From: Citrobacter telavivensis
Lineage (GTDB): Bacteria; Pseudomonadota; Gammaproteobacteria; Enterobacterales; Enterobacteriaceae
Direction of reading: 5' to 3'
NCBI GenBank assembly: GCA_009363175.1
Contig: CP045205.1
Location: 1,922,001-1,986,000, forward strand
DNA length: 64,000 nt
Part shown: one piece after another, positions 36,456 through 44,015 of the stretch
Numbering within the stretch: the first letter of the stretch is position 1
Layout: each line of letters opens with the position of its first letter
The notes under the pieces: generated by a model
Database searches by the model: none
Told to the model about the DNA's origin: nothing
The model's input: only the letters and a program-made list of their open reading frames with translations
Program-made: the position numbers and the translations under genes

Positions 36456-37157
36456 CTGAACACACCGGCACAGCTCTCTTTGCCACTTTATCTTCCTGAC
36501 GACGAAACTTTCTCAAGTTTCTGGCCGGGGGATAACGCCTCTTTACTGGCTGCACTGCAAAACGTGCTGCGCCAGGATCATAGCGGATACATCTATCTCT
36601 GGTCGCGTGAAGGCGCGGGCCGTAGTCATTTACTGCACGCCGCGTGCGCTGAACTGTCTCAGCGTGGTGATGCGGTGGGCTATGTGCCGCTGGACAAACG
36701 CACCTGGTTTGTCCCGGAAGTGCTCGACGGGATGGAACATCTTTCATTAGTCTGCATCGACAATATCGAATGCGTCGCCGGGGACGAACTGTGGGAGATG
36801 GCCATTTTTGATCTCTACAATCGCATTCTGGAATCTGGAAAAACGCGGTTGCTGATCACCGGCGATCGTCCGCCGCGTCAGTTAAACCTCGGTCTGCCCG
36901 ATCTGGCCTCGCGTCTGGACTGGGGACAAATCTACAAGCTACAACCTCTGTCGGATGAAGACAAACTGCAGGCGCTGCAGTTGCGCGCGCGGCTGCGTGG
37001 ATTTGAACTCCCGGAAGACGTGGGACGCTTCTTGCTCAAGCGACTCGACAGGGAAATGCGCACGCTGTTTATAACGCTCGATCAGCTTGATCATGCGTCC
37101 ATCACCGCGCAGCGCAAATTAACCATCCCGTTCGTGAAAGAGATCCTGAAGCTGTAG
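36456..37157 (+). CDS. hda: Replication initiation regulator Hda (CTG start)
   Basis: A 233-residue AAA+ protein related to DnaA that, with the DNA-loaded sliding clamp, stimulates DnaA-ATP hydrolysis (RIDA). The N-terminal clamp-binding motif QLSLPL is present, followed by a Walker A-like GAGRSHL, CIDNIE Walker B and DLASRLDWG sensor region. I place the start at the CTG at 36456 because GAGG lies five bases upstream and the family N terminus (MNTPAQLSLPL) begins there; E. coli hda also uses CUG. An upstream ATG at 36411 would add 15 residues. Confidence 0.93.
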   Translation: MNTPAQLSLPLYLPDDETFSSFWPGDNASLLAALQNVLRQDHSGYIYLWSREGAGRSHLLHAACAELSQRGDAVGYVPLDKRTWFVPEVLDGMEHLSLVCIDNIECVAGDELWEMAIFDLYNRILESGKTRLLITGDRPPRQLNLGLPDLASRLDWGQIYKLQPLSDEDKLQALQLRARLRGFELPEDVGRFLLKRLDREMRTLFITLDQLDHASITAQRKLTIPFVKEILKL

Positions 37158-37177
37158 CCGGAATACAAGGTTACGTA

Positions 37178-37216
37178 TCACAGTAGGCCTGATAAGCGTA
37201 GCGCCATCAGGCATCC
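37178..37216. repeat. REP-like palindrome after hda
   Basis: GTAGGCCTGATAAGCGTAGCGCCATCAGGC is a typical REP half, followed by a CGCCGTAACGCCGG segment. It fills the gap between convergent hda and the aminopeptidase gene and marks the left border of the inserted block. Confidence 0.7.
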
Positions 37217-37246
37217 GCTGCCGAACAAACGCCGTAACGCCGGGGT

Positions 37247-38680
37247 TTACTTCTCAACTGCCAGCTCGTTAAACAAATGCTGCATCAGCAGTGGAATGGG
37301 CCTGCCCGACGCCACGCTTTTCCCTCCTTCGCGCCACAACGCCGTACCGCTGACGTCGAGATGCGCCCACGGGATAGTTGCCGGACAAAAATGATGCAAC
37401 AGCCAGGCCGCTGACGCGCTGATCGCGGCATTGTTCGTGGGCGTATTACAGAGATCGGCAATCGCGCTTTCGGTTTGTTTCTGCAAGCGCGCGTCCAGTG
37501 GCAAAGACCAGACTTCATCGCCACATTTTTTCCCTGCCCGGGTGAGATTATCCCGTAGCGACTCATCCTGTGTCATCAGCCCGCTCAGTTCGTATCCCAG
37601 TGCTTTCACTACCGCGCCGGTTAAGGTCGCCATATCGATGATATAACGCGCCTGCGGATGGCGTTGGCTGGTCCAGGCGATGGCGTCAGCGAGCACCAGT
37701 CGCCCTTCGGCATCGGTATTATTAATCTCCACCGTCATACCGTTGCAGGCGCGCGCCACATTGCCCGGTTGCATCGCATTCGGCCCGATGGCATTTTCAG
37801 CCAGCGCCAGTACGCCCATCATGCGCACCGGCAAATTTAACTCTGCTGCGCTAAGCAGCAGACCCAACACATTTGCCGCGCCGCACATATCGTATTTCAT
37901 GGTGTACATGCCTGCGCCTTCTTTCAGCCAAAGTCCTCCTGTATCGAAGGTGATGCCTTTTCCGACATAGCAGCGGACAGGGCCGTCGGCTGCGCCATCG
38001 TAATGAATGGCAACCAGACGCGGGGGGCATGCCGCGCCTTTGCCAACCGCATGTAACAATCCGAGGCCCTGCTCAACAATCTGCTGCTCATTCAGCACTT
38101 CGCAACGCAGAGTGGGGAAGGCGGCGCAAAGCGCTTGCGCCTGGTCGGCGACAAACTGTGGCGTACAGCAGTCGGATGGGATGTCGGCAAGACGGCGGGC
38201 GGCGACCATTCCGTTGGCAATGGCCTGCTGTTGACGAAAAATTATCTCTAATGCTTCCTGCTGCCCGGGTAAACAAAGCGCGTCGATGTGGGAGAGTCGC
38301 ACCGTCGCGTTGTCTGCTGTTTTCAGCTGTAGATCATTCAGGCGATAAACCTGATTGAACAGAAAACGCAGAACCTGAAGCAGCACGGCTTCGTGAATGT
38401 CGCGGATATCAATAATCACGCGGGCACTGGCCGGCGTGGCGAACAGTGGACGCAGGGCCTTCAGTAAACCGTCAGTCAGGTTGTCCTGCCACAGCGCTGG
38501 CGGAATAAGGGTAATACGTTTGAAGGGGGCGCAGCCGAAACAGGCGTCCGCTATGTTACCCGTTGCACGCATTTCGTTTATCAGCGTGCTGTCCGGTAAC
38601 GGTTGGCTTGTGGACGGAGCAATCAGGTGCGCGTTGGGTTGCGCCTCTGAAAGGGAATGAATCAACTGATAGGTAATCAT
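37247..38680 (-). CDS. M17 (leucyl aminopeptidase family) peptidase
   Basis: A 477-residue cytosolic metallo-aminopeptidase of family M17. Metal and catalytic residues are intact: Lys241 and Asp246 in GKGITFDTGG, Lys253, Asp264 in KYDMCGAA, Asp323 and Glu325 in NTDAEGRLVLAD, and Arg327. The N-terminal domain is divergent from PepA and PepB, so specificity cannot be told. Its ATG overlaps the stop of the upstream asparaginase-like gene (TAATG), showing coupling. It is absent at this site in K-12. Likely role: trimming amino-terminal residues from peptides, perhaps glycopeptides, so that the hydrolase next door meets free glyco-asparagine (inference). Confidence 0.88.
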   Translation of the reverse strand: MITYQLIHSLSEAQPNAHLIAPSTSQPLPDSTLINEMRATGNIADACFGCAPFKRITLIPPALWQDNLTDGLLKALRPLFATPASARVIIDIRDIHEAVLLQVLRFLFNQVYRLNDLQLKTADNATVRLSHIDALCLPGQQEALEIIFRQQQAIANGMVAARRLADIPSDCCTPQFVADQAQALCAAFPTLRCEVLNEQQIVEQGLGLLHAVGKGAACPPRLVAIHYDGAADGPVRCYVGKGITFDTGGLWLKEGAGMYTMKYDMCGAANVLGLLLSAAELNLPVRMMGVLALAENAIGPNAMQPGNVARACNGMTVEINNTDAEGRLVLADAIAWTSQRHPQARYIIDMATLTGAVVKALGYELSGLMTQDESLRDNLTRAGKKCGDEVWSLPLDARLQKQTESAIADLCNTPTNNAAISASAAWLLHHFCPATIPWAHLDVSGTALWREGGKSVASGRPIPLLMQHLFNELAVEK

Positions 38681-39636
38681 TATTCTTCCTCTATTGGCGC
38701 ACGGATCCGTGCCGCATAGGCCTGCATCCAGGCCTCATCGACAGGCTGGTAGTGGGTCTTTTCGTGTCGACGTTCAGCGAGATAAACGGTGAGCGGCTGG
38801 CTGGCTGTGGCAACGGTAAACGTGAAGGTTTTGATATTGGTCGCCGCGCCAAACTCTCCCCGGTTGTTCATACAAACGACAGACAAATCGCCCACCCGAC
38901 CAAAGCGGGACATCAGGTTGTCCTCAAGTTCAAAAACCACCGAGTCCGCTGCCTGCTGCGGCGTCATGCCTTGCGCCATACGGCGAACGATCTCGTAACT
39001 GGTGCAGCCCTTCATCAGGTCTTCGCCGACGCCCGTGGCGGTTGCAGCGCCGATTTGACTATCACAGTAGAAACCGGAGCCAATAATCGGTGAGTCCCCC
39101 AGACGACCGCGTTTTTTCATAAACAGACCGCTGGTGGAGGTCGCCACGCTCATCGAACCGTGTGCGTCCAGCCCGATGATTCCGACGGTATCGTGGCCGT
39201 CATAAGGACTCAGCCCCTTATCCAGCGTTTCGCGACAGCGTTTGCGATAGTGCTGGATGGCGCGATCGGTAAGCATGGTTTTTTCAGCAAACCCCTGGCT
39301 AAGCGCCCATTCGCGAGCACCCTCGCCAACAAGCAGGCTGTTATAGCGCTGGCGGCTCAGGGCGTGCGCTACGCGTACCGGATTCGCGATGTCCACGAGA
39401 TTTCCCACGGCGCCGAACGCCAGCGTGTCGCCATCCATAAATGCGGCATCCAGTTCCACCTCACCATTTTCTGTTGGCAGCCCGCCGTAGCCAACGGACT
39501 TGTACAATGGGAAGTCCTCAACAGCGGCAACGGCATCCACCACCGCGCGGGCAGTCGGTTGTCCTGCAGACAGCGCAGAAGCGGCCTCCGTAACGCCTTC
39601 AAGCGCCATTCGCCAGGTGGCGATAATTCCCCACAT
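38680..39636 (-). CDS. Glycosylasparaginase-like Ntn hydrolase (family T2)
   Basis: A 318-residue Ntn hydrolase precursor. Self-cleavage is expected before Thr150 in HDTVGIIGLD, giving an alpha chain of 149 and a beta chain of 169 residues. The HDT motif, RGRLGDSPIIGSGFY and AATATGVGED are closer to aspartylglucosaminidases (which split GlcNAc-Asn) than to isoaspartyl peptidase IaaA, which I recall having GTVG at the cleavage site. There is no signal peptide: the chain begins at the first core strand (WGIIATWRMALEG), so it acts in the cytosol. AGGAG lies six bases before the ATG, inside the end of the EIIC gene. An isoaspartyl peptidase or plain asparaginase role remains possible. Confidence 0.85.
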   Translation of the reverse strand: MWGIIATWRMALEGVTEAASALSAGQPTARAVVDAVAAVEDFPLYKSVGYGGLPTENGEVELDAAFMDGDTLAFGAVGNLVDIANPVRVAHALSRQRYNSLLVGEGAREWALSQGFAEKTMLTDRAIQHYRKRCRETLDKGLSPYDGHDTVGIIGLDAHGSMSVATSTSGLFMKKRGRLGDSPIIGSGFYCDSQIGAATATGVGEDLMKGCTSYEIVRRMAQGMTPQQAADSVVFELEDNLMSRFGRVGDLSVVCMNNRGEFGAATNIKTFTFTVATASQPLTVYLAERRHEKTHYQPVDEAWMQAYAARIRAPIEEE

Positions 39637-39639
39637 GTT

Positions 39640-40959
39640 TTACTCCTGTTTAACGGGTGTGCTCTCGTTTTGTGTCAGTGTGGCGATTTCCGCCGCGCGG
39701 TATTGTTTATCGACAATGCGCATGAAGGGCAGATAGAGCATTGCGCCAATCAGTAAATTAATGATTTGCATGACGCTGCCGCTGAGATGGCCTGTGACGA
39801 TAAAACCACTGATAACCGGCGGCAGTGTCCACGGGATGAACACCCCGGTAGTGACGGCGACAGCCCCGATTTTCATTGCGACGTACTGGATGGTGACTAA
39901 TACCAGAGGCACCAGGTTGAACGGGATAAGCATGATAGGGTTCATGATAACCGGCAGACCGAACAGAATGGGTTCATTAATATTGAAAATCGATGCGCCG
40001 GCCCCCAGTCGGGCTACTTCCCGCATATTTTTACTGCGAGCAAAAATCAGCATCGCGATGACCAGCGATAAGGTTGCGCCAGCCCCGCCCATCCAGATCA
40101 TGTCAAAAAACTGCTCGGTGATAATATGCGGCGGCGTAACGCCCGCCTGAATTGCGGCGATGTTATCCGTTTGGTTCTCCATCCACAATGGACGAATAAT
40201 GCCATTGATCATCGACCCGGAGTTGATGCCCACCGACCATAAAATGGTGATGCTGAATACGGTCATCAACGCGCCAAAATAAGAGGTGCCATAGTGGCGA
40301 ACCGGCGTTGCAACCACGTCGTAGATAAACCGGTGAATGGTCTGGTAGTGAGTATTTTCAAACAGGATGCGAATGACCAGCACCAGGATCATCACTAACA
40401 GGGCCGGGATCAGCGCGGCGAACGATTCCTGTACGGCAGGCGGAACCCCTTCGGGCATCTTGATGACCAGCTTTTTGCGTTTCAGCCAGCAGAACAATTC
40501 CGTCCACAGCAATGAGCCAATCATCGCAACGAACAGCCCTTTAGTGCCGATCCACTCCACAGGTATCACGGTGATACCGCCGTTATCCGCAACTTTGATA
40601 AACGGGGTGAGGATCAAAAAGCTGACCAGCGCCAGAATGCCGCAGGAGATACGGTCTTCAGCGTAGTGTTCCGCCAGACGGTAGGCAACCAGGAAACTGA
40701 TAAACAGTGACATTGTTGAGAACACCGCGTTGAACGGGATCTCAATAATGCTGCTCCAGCTTTCGCCAAACGCGCCAGACATAAATTGCTGATAGGTCTG
40801 GTTCGGAAAAGAGGAGATAACCAACAGAATGGAGCCGACGATAATAAACGGCATAAAGGAAACATAGGCACCGCGGATCGCACCCAGGTGACGCTGCTGC
40901 GCCGTTTTGGCCGCAAGCGGCATCAGTTTTGCTTCAAGAAATCCCAGAACATTGTTCAT
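39640..40959 (-). CDS. PTS EIIC permease, lactose/cellobiose family, without EIIA/EIIB
   Basis: A 439-residue inner-membrane permease of the Lac (CelB/ChbC) EIIC family with about ten membrane helices. The conserved NINEPILFGLP motif is present (Glu329). The loop that in most relatives reads GIHG here reads GINSG (Asn246), replacing a histidine thought to lie beside the sugar 6-OH. No EIIA or EIIB is encoded nearby, so it either borrows Chb/Cel partners or works without phosphorylation. The downstream hydrolase starts three bases after its stop. GGAG lies six bases before the ATG. It is first in a three-gene operon behind a CRP-type promoter. Confidence 0.88.
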   Translation of the reverse strand: MNNVLGFLEAKLMPLAAKTAQQRHLGAIRGAYVSFMPFIIVGSILLVISSFPNQTYQQFMSGAFGESWSSIIEIPFNAVFSTMSLFISFLVAYRLAEHYAEDRISCGILALVSFLILTPFIKVADNGGITVIPVEWIGTKGLFVAMIGSLLWTELFCWLKRKKLVIKMPEGVPPAVQESFAALIPALLVMILVLVIRILFENTHYQTIHRFIYDVVATPVRHYGTSYFGALMTVFSITILWSVGINSGSMINGIIRPLWMENQTDNIAAIQAGVTPPHIITEQFFDMIWMGGAGATLSLVIAMLIFARSKNMREVARLGAGASIFNINEPILFGLPVIMNPIMLIPFNLVPLVLVTIQYVAMKIGAVAVTTGVFIPWTLPPVISGFIVTGHLSGSVMQIINLLIGAMLYLPFMRIVDKQYRAAEIATLTQNESTPVKQE

Positions 40960-41001
40960 TGTGAACTCCGTACAAGATCGGCTGAGGGTAGTTGTGTTAT
41001 G

Positions 41002-41051
41002 CCAATGGATTATCAGTGAAGGATGCTGGTCGAAAGGTGAGTCTGGTCACA
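41002..41051 (-). promoter_or_regulatory. CRP class II promoter of the EIIC operon
   Basis: On the minus strand TGTGACCAGACTCACC (41036-41051) matches the CRP consensus TGTGA-N6-TCACA at nine of ten bases. GATAAT, a good -10 box, lies at 41009-41014. A start near 41002 puts the CRP site at -41.5. This suggests glucose repression of the three-gene operon. Confidence 0.7.
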
Positions 41052-41080
41052 ATGTGTTCGCTACATAAATGTAAATCTCA

Positions 41081-41086
41081 TATGAT
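41081..41086 (+). promoter_or_regulatory. Possible -10 box of the divergent regulator
   Basis: TATGAT lies 30 bases before the regulator start, with only a weak -35 (TTCGCT, 41057-41062). The CRP site lies further upstream between the two divergent genes, so it may affect both. Confidence 0.4.
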
Positions 41087-41115
41087 TAGTTATCTTTGCG
41101 AAAAAGGATTTGGCG

Positions 41116-41961
41116 ATGGAAATAAAACTACATGCCAATGCCACCACCACACCGCGTATCCGACGTTATCTGCAGCAGTCGGATAAAAGCGACAGGGCGC
41201 TGGCCGCTGAGCTGGGGATTTCGGTCACTACGGTCAGACGCTGGCGTCAACGTGAGCAGACTGCCGATCGGCAAACCACCCCGAAAGTGATACATAAAGC
41301 GATGAGACAGGAACAAATTGCGCTGGTTAACGGACTGCGGGATGCCACCGGCGCGCCGTTAGATGAACTTCTGTTGCTGGTCAATGAGGGACTGGGAATT
41401 CGCGTCTCTCGTGCGACGCTAAATCGTTATCTTAAACCGGCGATGGTGCAGCGTCAGGGGGCGTGTTTGCAGGGAAAAAAAGCACTGAAGGCCGGGCAGT
41501 TCCCTCATTTGCTTGAGGTACGCCATCTCCCGCTGTCATTGCATATGGAGGATGGCGGGGAGCATCATCTGCTCTGGGCTCGCGAACCGGTGAGCGGCTG
41601 GTGTTATGCGCGTTTGTATGCGGGGATTTCGCCGCATCTGGTCATGAAATGGCTGGATGCGCTACTGGCGGCCTGTCCTGTTGATATACAATCTATTGAG
41701 ACTTTCATTACTGACGCGAATTGCGTTGGGCTGGAACAGAGGCTGATAGCGCGGGGGATAACGCACAAAATAAACCGGAACGTGCAGAATGCTGTCCAGG
41801 TCAATCTTCCGCTGGCGGCGATCGTTCCACGGGTAAAGGATGTATCGGCCAGCCGGCTGCTGATAGAGATTAGCGAAAGTTACAATACTGGCAAGGCGCA
41901 AAAAAAACTGGGGGAGATGACGCCGCAGGCTTTTCTTGAAGCGCTACGGCGTAGTGATTAG
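41116..41961 (+). CDS. Transposase-derived DNA-binding regulator (candidate)
   Basis: A 281-residue protein, divergent from the EIIC operon. A helix-turn-helix lies at about 24-46 (LAAELGISVTTVRRWRQR) and a second winged-helix-like segment at 82-107 (GIRVSRATLNRYL), the arrangement at the N terminus of IS481/IS3-type transposases. Residues about 130-225 resemble a DDE integrase core: HLLWAREPVSGWCYARLYAG, then FITDANCVGLEQRLIARGITHKI. Only the middle acidic residue (Asp200) is clearly kept; the first Asp and the last Glu are not. It is therefore probably catalytically dead and reused as a regulator. ATG at 41116 has AAGGA seven bases upstream. Its end overlaps the yfgD end by four bases. Confidence 0.75.
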   Translation: MEIKLHANATTTPRIRRYLQQSDKSDRALAAELGISVTTVRRWRQREQTADRQTTPKVIHKAMRQEQIALVNGLRDATGAPLDELLLLVNEGLGIRVSRATLNRYLKPAMVQRQGACLQGKKALKAGQFPHLLEVRHLPLSLHMEDGGEHHLLWAREPVSGWCYARLYAGISPHLVMKWLDALLAACPVDIQSIETFITDANCVGLEQRLIARGITHKINRNVQNAVQVNLPLAAIVPRVKDVSASRLLIEISESYNTGKAQKKLGEMTPQAFLEALRRSD

Positions 41962-42317
41962 CCGATAATGTCCAGTACCTGCTCCGGCGGACGGCCGATG
42001 CGCGCCTGGCCGTTCGCAACGACAATGGGGCGCTCCATCAGTTTCGGGTTTTCCACCATTGCCTGAATCAGTTCCTCTTCGCTCAGGCTGCTGTCTGCCA
42101 GGTTGAGTGATGCGTAGAGATCTTCTTTCCGGCGCATCAGTTCCCGGGCGCTGGACATACCCAACATCTTCAACAGCTGACGCAGCGTTGCGGCATCTGC
42201 GGGCGTTTCCAGGTAAAGCACCACTTCCGGTTCCACCCCGTGCGATTGCAGCAGATTCAGCGTTTCGCGGCTCTTTGAGCAACGCGGGTTATGGTAGATT
42301 TTTACGGCCTTTGACAT
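41958..42317 (-). CDS. yfgD: ArsC-family protein YfgD
   Basis: A 119-residue thioredoxin-fold protein of the arsenate reductase (ArsC) family, the E. coli length. The active-site-like cysteine is Cys13 in NPRCSKSR, and the C-terminal RPIVV...ARIGRPPE motif is present. Its real substrate is unknown. AAGGA precedes the ATG. It follows bepA by 12 bases and is its operon partner. Its 3' end overlaps the convergent regulator, so the inserted block ends flush against this gene. Confidence 0.93.
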   Translation of the reverse strand: MSKAVKIYHNPRCSKSRETLNLLQSHGVEPEVVLYLETPADAATLRQLLKMLGMSSARELMRRKEDLYASLNLADSSLSEEELIQAMVENPKLMERPIVVANGQARIGRPPEQVLDIIG

Positions 42318-42329
42318 GGTGAGTCCTTA

Positions 42330-43793
42330 TTACATTTTCGTGTACGGCTTAAAGCGTTCCTGCAACTGGCGTAACTGGTCGATGCGTGCATCGTAACGTG
42401 CCTGCTGTTGGCTACCCAGTTTCACCTGCGAACTGGCACTGCTCAGTAACGAAATGGCCTGATCGAGACGGCCCGCCAGCGCATACCCTTCCGCACGGGC
42501 GGCCAGTTCCTGATCGCGGTTAAACAGCGCCGCTTCCGCCTGCGCCAGCAGATCCCAGCCGTTGGCGTCGTCTTTGTTAGTAAACGTATAGCGGTTGAGG
42601 ATGGTCGCCGCTTCTTGTGGCTGACCGCCCTGCAGCAGGGCGTTTGCAAGGTTGAGTTGCAGGACCGGGTTGACGCGCAAATCACGCGCCTTTTTCAGTC
42701 GGGCAATGGCGTCGTTGGTTTTCTTCTGTCCGAGGTCGATATCGGTTGCCAGATCCAGATACCAGGCGTTATTCGGTTCTGCAGACAGCAGCGGTTGCAG
42801 CGCTTTGCGAGCGTCGTCGTATTTACTGGCTTCCATCGCCTGTAACGCACGACCATACTGCGCCGCGCGCTGTTGTCGGACATTCCCTTTTGCCCACTCG
42901 TCCAGCATGTCGCTGGTCAGTTGGTTGCGCCCGGAATTATACATTCCCAGCGTTCGCGCTTTCGCCAGGTAGAAATCTTCAGAGGATTGCACGACCACCG
43001 GACGCATCTGGTTTGCGCGGTTGCGGGTATCCGAGAGACGGCTTTCTGGCAGGGGGTGGGTCAGCAAAATTTCAGGCGGACGAGAGGAGTAACGCGCCTG
43101 GTCGAGCAGTTTTTCCAGGAAGGTTGGCATTGCCTGAGGATCGAATCCGGAACGTTGTAAGACTTGAATGCCGATACGGTCGGCTTCCTGTTCGTTCTGC
43201 TGGGTAAAACTGATCATCCCCTGACGACTTCCCGCCAGCGTACCGGTGAGTGCGGCCATCCCGGCCTGTGGGTTAGCCATCGCTAACAGAATGGAGCCTA
43301 GTGCGCCAACCCAGGTCAGCGGTGCGTTGCGTTTCTGATCTTCCATAGCGCGCGCCAGGTGGCGCTGGGTGACGTGTGAGATTTCGTGCGCCATGACGGA
43401 GGCGAGCTGACTTTCGTTGTCGGAATAGCGAAACAGCGCGGAGTGCAGCACGACGTTACCGCCAAAAAAAGCAAAGGCGTTGATTTCATCGTTATTGATC
43501 AAAAAGAAATGGAAGGGCGTCTTAACCGAATCGGCGTGTGAAACCAGACGCATACCTAAGCTATTAATGTACTGAACCAGTAGCGGATCGTTAATCAGCG
43601 GCGCGCTGCCGCGCAACTGGCGTACATAATAATCTCCCATCTGCATTTCCTGCCCGATGGAGAGCGTGCTGGCCGCCGAGGTTCCCATGTCCGGCAGGTT
43701 GTCCGCAGAGTCTGCGAACGCGGGAGCCACCTGACCCAGGGTCAGCGCGGCAATGAGGGTCGCCACCAGGTTTTTCTTGAACTGCCTGAACAT
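42330..43793 (-). CDS. bepA: Periplasmic outer-membrane quality-control protease BepA
   Basis: A 487-residue M48 metalloprotease with a cleavable signal peptide (about 27 residues, ending PAFA). The zinc motif HEISH is at 136-140, with the third ligand in NEQEADRIG, and a C-terminal TPR domain (about 310-480) docks on the BAM complex and LptD. It helps LptD assembly and degrades misfolded forms. The ATG at 43793 is chosen since longer frames would bury the signal peptide. Length equals E. coli BepA. Confidence 0.96.
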   Translation of the reverse strand: MFRQFKKNLVATLIAALTLGQVAPAFADSADNLPDMGTSAASTLSIGQEMQMGDYYVRQLRGSAPLINDPLLVQYINSLGMRLVSHADSVKTPFHFFLINNDEINAFAFFGGNVVLHSALFRYSDNESQLASVMAHEISHVTQRHLARAMEDQKRNAPLTWVGALGSILLAMANPQAGMAALTGTLAGSRQGMISFTQQNEQEADRIGIQVLQRSGFDPQAMPTFLEKLLDQARYSSRPPEILLTHPLPESRLSDTRNRANQMRPVVVQSSEDFYLAKARTLGMYNSGRNQLTSDMLDEWAKGNVRQQRAAQYGRALQAMEASKYDDARKALQPLLSAEPNNAWYLDLATDIDLGQKKTNDAIARLKKARDLRVNPVLQLNLANALLQGGQPQEAATILNRYTFTNKDDANGWDLLAQAEAALFNRDQELAARAEGYALAGRLDQAISLLSSASSQVKLGSQQQARYDARIDQLRQLQERFKPYTKM

Positions 43794-44015
43794 AACCTCT
43801 GTCCTGTTTTCTTTGAGATAGTCATTTGACCGATGCCGGGCTGTATCGTTCCGTTTAGCCGACACAGGCAGTGTAACGGCGAAATTTGTCGATGAATACC
43901 CTGCACAAATGACTTTTCAGTTTCCAGAATCAGCAATAAAAAGCGAAGTCTTTTTTGTGACATTTCGATACAATTCGGGATCGCAATCCCGCTATTGAGG
44001 TTCAGGGAAGGTTTT

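Noticed and set aside
41116..41961. Active insertion sequence at the regulator
   Set aside because: No terminal inverted repeats or target-site duplication are visible, the DDE triad is incomplete, and the gene overlaps yfgD end to end, so a mobile unit is unlikely.
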